Assembly: GCA_045590755.1 (NCBI GenBank)
Contig: JAZNRP010000021.1
Span: forward strand, 1-28,153
Direction of reading: 5' to 3'
DNA length: 28,153 nucleotides
Origin: SIG565 sp045590755
Lineage (GTDB): Bacteria > Bacillota > Clostridia > Oscillospirales > Acutalibacteraceae
A program made the position numbers and the translations under genes. Below are positions 25,233 to 28,153 of this stretch, one piece after another (the stretch's first letter is position 1; each line of letters opens with the position of its first letter). Below the pieces are notes generated by a model that was not told the origin of the DNA, ran no database searches, and saw only the letters and a list, made by a program, of their open reading frames with translations.

Positions 25233-26608
25233 CTATTAATAAGCTTGATAATGTATCGGTTAACCTTGAAGATGGCCATAAATACGCCCTTGTTGATATA
25301 AAAAAGGGCGAAAATGTCATCAAATACGGCAACCCAATAGGTCACGCCACAACCGATATTAAAAAGGGAGAGCATGTGCACTCCCACAATATGAAAACCA
25401 ATTTAAGCGGCAATATGGAATATGAGTATGCGCCAGAATACACCCCCATAACCCCTGTAGATAATAACGCTACCTTTATGGGCTATGTAAGGGAAAACGG
25501 CGATGTCGGTATCAGAAACGAGGTGTGGATTATTAACACCGTTGGTTGTGTTAATAAAATCGCCAAAAAGATAGCCGAAAAAACAGGCGCCTACCATTTT
25601 GAGCATCCCTTTGGCTGCTCACAGCTGGGCGACGACCAAAGCGTTACACAGCTTATATTAAAAGGCCTTGTAAACCACCCCAACGCTGCGGGTGTTTTGG
25701 TTCTGGGTCTTGGCTGCGAAAACAACAATATTGCTGAATTTAAAAAAGTACTCGGCACTTGGGATGAAAAAAGAGTCCGCTTTTTAAACGCTCAGGACTG
25801 TGAGGACGATGTAGCCGAGGGTATCAAAATTATAAATGAATTAAAAGAGTATGCCGCTACCTTTAAGCGCACACCCGTTCCCGTGTCAAAGCTCAGAATC
25901 GGTCTTAAATGCGGCGGTAGTGACGGCTATAGCGGTATTACCGCTAACCCCTTGGTGGGCTCACTGTCCGATAAGGTTATAGCTTTTGGCGGCACCTGTG
26001 TTTTAACCGAGGTTCCCGAAATGTTCGGCGCAGAGCATCTGCTTATGAAGCGCTGCGAAACAAAGGAACTCTTTAATAAAACGGTTGACCTTATTAATAA
26101 CTTCAAGGATTACTTCACCCGTCACAATCAGGTAATTTATGAAAACCCATCCCCCGGCAATAAAGCCGGCGGTATTACCACTCTGGAAGAAAAATCCTTG
26201 GGTTGTGTACAAAAGGGCGGCAGCAGTCAGGTGGTTGATGTACTAACCTACGGTGACGCCGTTACTAAAAACGGTTTGTCGCTTCTTAACGGACCGGGCA
26301 ACGATATTGTAGCCATTACAAATCTTGCCGCAGCGGGCGTACATATAATTTTATTCACAACAGGCCGTGGCACACCTATTGGCGCGCCCGTACCTACAGT
26401 TAAGGTTTCCACCAACAGAAATCTTTATAATAAAAAGAAAAACTGGATTGATTTTAACGCATCCCCCCTTATTGAAGGCGTGTCAATGGACGCCCTTACC
26501 GATGAATTTTTTGAATTTTTATGCGAAGTAGCATCGGGCAAGGAAACAAAAAATGAAATCAACGGCTACCGCGAAATTTCAATTTTCAAAGACGGCGTTG
26601 TGCTATAA
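25226..26608 (+). CDS. uxaA: Altronate dehydratase
   Basis: UxaA dehydrates altronate to 2-keto-3-deoxygluconate. The 460-residue protein has an N-terminal SAF-type domain (about 1-80, with HATTDIKKGEHVHSHNM) and the altronate/galactarate dehydratase domain with HPFGCSQLGDD (127-137), GLGCENN (161-167) and KCGGSDGYSGITANP (228-242), including cysteines that could be metal ligands. It retains both domains, so it is not the split form found in some bacteria. The ATG overlaps the uxaB stop region, with AAAAGGGG 6 nt upstream. uxaC follows after 11 nt. Confidence 0.95.
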   Translation: MLTINKLDNVSVNLEDGHKYALVDIKKGENVIKYGNPIGHATTDIKKGEHVHSHNMKTNLSGNMEYEYAPEYTPITPVDNNATFMGYVRENGDVGIRNEVWIINTVGCVNKIAKKIAEKTGAYHFEHPFGCSQLGDDQSVTQLILKGLVNHPNAAGVLVLGLGCENNNIAEFKKVLGTWDEKRVRFLNAQDCEDDVAEGIKIINELKEYAATFKRTPVPVSKLRIGLKCGGSDGYSGITANPLVGSLSDKVIAFGGTCVLTEVPEMFGAEHLLMKRCETKELFNKTVDLINNFKDYFTRHNQVIYENPSPGNKAGGITTLEEKSLGCVQKGGSSQVVDVLTYGDAVTKNGLSLLNGPGNDIVAITNLAAAGVHIILFTTGRGTPIGAPVPTVKVSTNRNLYNKKKNWIDFNASPLIEGVSMDALTDEFFEFLCEVASGKETKNEINGYREISIFKDGVVL

Positions 26609-26619
26609 GGAGAAAAATT

Positions 26620-27987
26620 ATGGGAATTATTAACGATAGTTTTATGTTCACCAATGAAACAGGTAAAAAACTGTTTTTTGACTTTGCTAAAGATTTACCG
26701 ATTATCGACTACCACTGTCATTTAGTCCCCGAAATGATAGCAAACGACCACAAGTTCGCCGATACCTATGAGCTGTTTTTAGGCGGTGACCATTATAAGT
26801 GGCGTCAGATGCGCTCATTCGGTATAGATGAAGAGTATATTACGGGAGATGCCGACCGCTATGAAAAATGGCTTGGCTTTGCCCGTGTTATGCCGTATCT
26901 TATCGGTAATCCGCTTTATCATTGGACCTCCCTCGAACTCAAGAGATACTTTGATATCGATGAACCCTTAACCGAAGAGTCGGCCAAGAGAATCTGGGAC
27001 ATTTGTAACGAAAAATTAAAGCAGGCTGATTTTTCAGGCAAAAAGCTGATTGAAAAATCAAATGTTGAAGTAATCTGCACAACAGATGACCCCGCAGATG
27101 ATTTAAGATACCATATTCAGCTTAAAAAGGACGGCTTTAAAACCAAGGTTTTGCCGACCTTCCGTCCCGATAAGGCGGTTAATATCGATAAACAGTGGTT
27201 TGACGGCTATATTAAAGATAACGGTATTACCAGTTATGACGGCCTTATTAAGTGGCTTAAAGAAAGAATAGCTTTCTTTAACGATAACGGATGCCGCCTT
27301 TCCGACCACGCGCTTGATGCAGTTCCCTTTGCAGTGGGTGACTCTGCCGCAGTGTTCGATAAGAAAATGAAGGGCGAAGCACTAACCGATAAGGAAGTTG
27401 ATATCTTCAAAACCGCCGTTATTTTTGAATGTGCTAAGGAATATTGCCGACTTGGTTGGACAATGCAGCTGCATATAGGAGCACTCAGAAACAATAACGC
27501 TAAAATGCTTGAAAAATTGGGCCCAGACACAGGCTTTGACAGCATTAATGACCTTTGCATTGCCGAGAATTTATCATCTCTCTTAAGCCTTATTGATATT
27601 GAAGATAATCTGCCCAAGACCATACTTTACACACTTAATCCCAAGGACAACTATGTACTCGGCACAATGCTCGGTAACTTCCAGCGCGGCCCCGTACAGA
27701 GCAAAATTCAGTTCGGCTCGGGTTGGTGGTTTAACGATAACCGCGACGGTATGGAAGCGCAGATGAAGGCTCTTGCAAACTTAGGTGTTTTCGGTAAATT
27801 TGTTGGTATGCTTACCGATTCTCGCAGCTTCGTTTCATACCCCCGTCACGAATATTTCAGAAGAATACTCTGTAATATGATAGGTGAATTTGTAGAGCGC
27901 GGCGAGTACCCGAACGACCAGGAATATCTTAAAAAGATAGTTGAAGGTATCTGCTACCGCAACGCAAAGGAATATTTCGGTTTCTAA
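26620..27987 (+). CDS. uxaC: Uronate isomerase
   Basis: UxaC interconverts galacturonate and tagaturonate (and glucuronate and fructuronate), the entry step of the pathway. The 455-residue amidohydrolase-fold protein has the metal-binding IIDYHCHLVPE (His32, His34) and the C-terminal family blocks LTDSRSFVSYPRHEYFRRIL and GICYRNAKEYF. The length is close to the usual 465-470. AAGGAG precedes the ATG. It is the last gene of the operon; 25 nt after its stop the right terminal repeat begins. Confidence 0.96.
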   Translation: MGIINDSFMFTNETGKKLFFDFAKDLPIIDYHCHLVPEMIANDHKFADTYELFLGGDHYKWRQMRSFGIDEEYITGDADRYEKWLGFARVMPYLIGNPLYHWTSLELKRYFDIDEPLTEESAKRIWDICNEKLKQADFSGKKLIEKSNVEVICTTDDPADDLRYHIQLKKDGFKTKVLPTFRPDKAVNIDKQWFDGYIKDNGITSYDGLIKWLKERIAFFNDNGCRLSDHALDAVPFAVGDSAAVFDKKMKGEALTDKEVDIFKTAVIFECAKEYCRLGWTMQLHIGALRNNNAKMLEKLGPDTGFDSINDLCIAENLSSLLSLIDIEDNLPKTILYTLNPKDNYVLGTMLGNFQRGPVQSKIQFGSGWWFNDNRDGMEAQMKALANLGVFGKFVGMLTDSRSFVSYPRHEYFRRILCNMIGEFVERGEYPNDQEYLKKIVEGICYRNAKEYFGF

Positions 27988-28012
27988 ATAAATCTTAAAA
28001 GCACAGAAGAAA

Positions 28013-28153
28013 ATTTGAACTGCCCCAATTTGTGCAGACAGCACAAAAAAGCACCATATGGTAGTTTAAATTAAAATTCAAGCAACATACTGACTTCTCT
28101 TTTCAAGGGGAGTCAGTTTTGTTTTGAGTTGGATGCGTTGGTAATTGTAGAAA
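28013..28153 (+). repeat. 141-bp terminal inverted repeat, right copy
   Basis: Exact reverse complement of 1-141. In transcription order it holds a hairpin TTTGTGC-AGACA-GCACAAA (28029-28047), the palindrome ACCATATGGT (28053-28062), a 13-bp hairpin with a T-run (28089-28125), and a 28-nt segment reaching the window end that nothing explains. It begins 25 nt after the uxaC stop codon, in the same orientation relative to its upstream gene as the left copy. Confidence 0.95.
28089..28125 (+). terminator. Intrinsic terminator in right repeat, downstream of uxaC
   Basis: Arms 28089-28101 and 28105-28117 pair over 13 bp with a 3-nt loop and are followed by TTTGTTTT. Two pairs are T-G (28096-28110 and 28098-28108), so the stem is unbroken only in plus-strand RNA. 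It probably ends the GH4-uxaB-uxaA-uxaC transcript. Confidence 0.75.

Noticed and set aside
1..28153. Inverted ends as telomere-like repeats of a linear plasmid or phage, or as insertion-sequence ends
   Set aside because: The interior is housekeeping chromosome with no replication, capsid or transposase genes, and 28 kb is far too long for an insertion sequence. Exact 141-bp identity reaching the first and last base fits an assembly break at a repeat better.
1..28153. CRISPR array, tRNA genes, restriction or anti-phage system
   Set aside because: No regularly spaced repeats, cloverleaf-like sequences or defence proteins were found; every sizeable open frame on the coding strand is accounted for by the genes listed.

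Overview
The window reads as a stretch of low-to-moderate-GC Bacillota chromosome, most likely an endospore-forming, gut-type clostridial (Oscillospirales-like) organism. The signs are a SpoIID-family protein, a tRNA-Cys-sensing T-box leader, a DUF1385 gene beside prmC, the mnmE-mnmG-rsmG-parB/noc block usual near the Firmicute origin, an ECF transporter S component and strong AGGAG-type ribosome binding sites. Coding density is very high and no tRNA, rRNA, CRISPR array, phage or transposase gene was found.

Layout. (1) 1-141 is one copy of a 141-bp repeat whose exact reverse complement forms the right end (28013-28153). (2) 169-759 (-) is an ECF S component, divergent from mnmE-mnmG-rsmG (922-4890, tRNA U34 and 16S rRNA modification), which is followed by a terminator and a separately promoted ParB/Noc-family gene. 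(3) 5930-7795 holds an unassigned membrane protein (-) and a SpoIID-like gene (+). (4) 7788-11640 (-) is a T-box-controlled operon cysE-cysS-trmN6-rsmI with a UGC (Cys) specifier. (5) 11643-16126 (-) is recA-recX-rimO-pgsA-zinc-ribbon membrane protein. (6) 16171-21468 (-) is lipoprotein - OmpR-type response regulator - histidine kinase - DUF1385 - prmC. (7) 21542-27987 is a galacturonate catabolic island: an AraC-type regulator (-), divergent from a GH4 enzyme with the CHEV signature of alpha-galacturonidases, then uxaB, uxaA and uxaC (+).

How the genes work together. The island would split galacturonic acid from oligogalacturonides or galacturonides in the cytoplasm (GH4), isomerise it to tagaturonate (UxaC), reduce it to altronate (UxaB) and dehydrate it to 2-keto-3-deoxygluconate (UxaA). 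The KDG kinase and aldolase, and any uptake system, are not in the window. The cysteine operon ties serine acetylation and cysteinyl-tRNA synthesis, and by read-through two RNA methyltransferases, to uncharged tRNA-Cys.

The most unusual feature is the pair of identical 141-bp end repeats. In both copies the repeat begins 25-27 nt after a stop codon, in the same orientation relative to the upstream gene, and it carries two hairpins, the second with the form of an intrinsic terminator. I think this is a dispersed 3'-end element at which the assembly broke, rather than a pair of true replicon termini. I found no clearly new multi-gene system. Apart from that repeat, the most informative items are the GH4-uxa operon, the extended T-box operon and the lipoprotein/two-component set.
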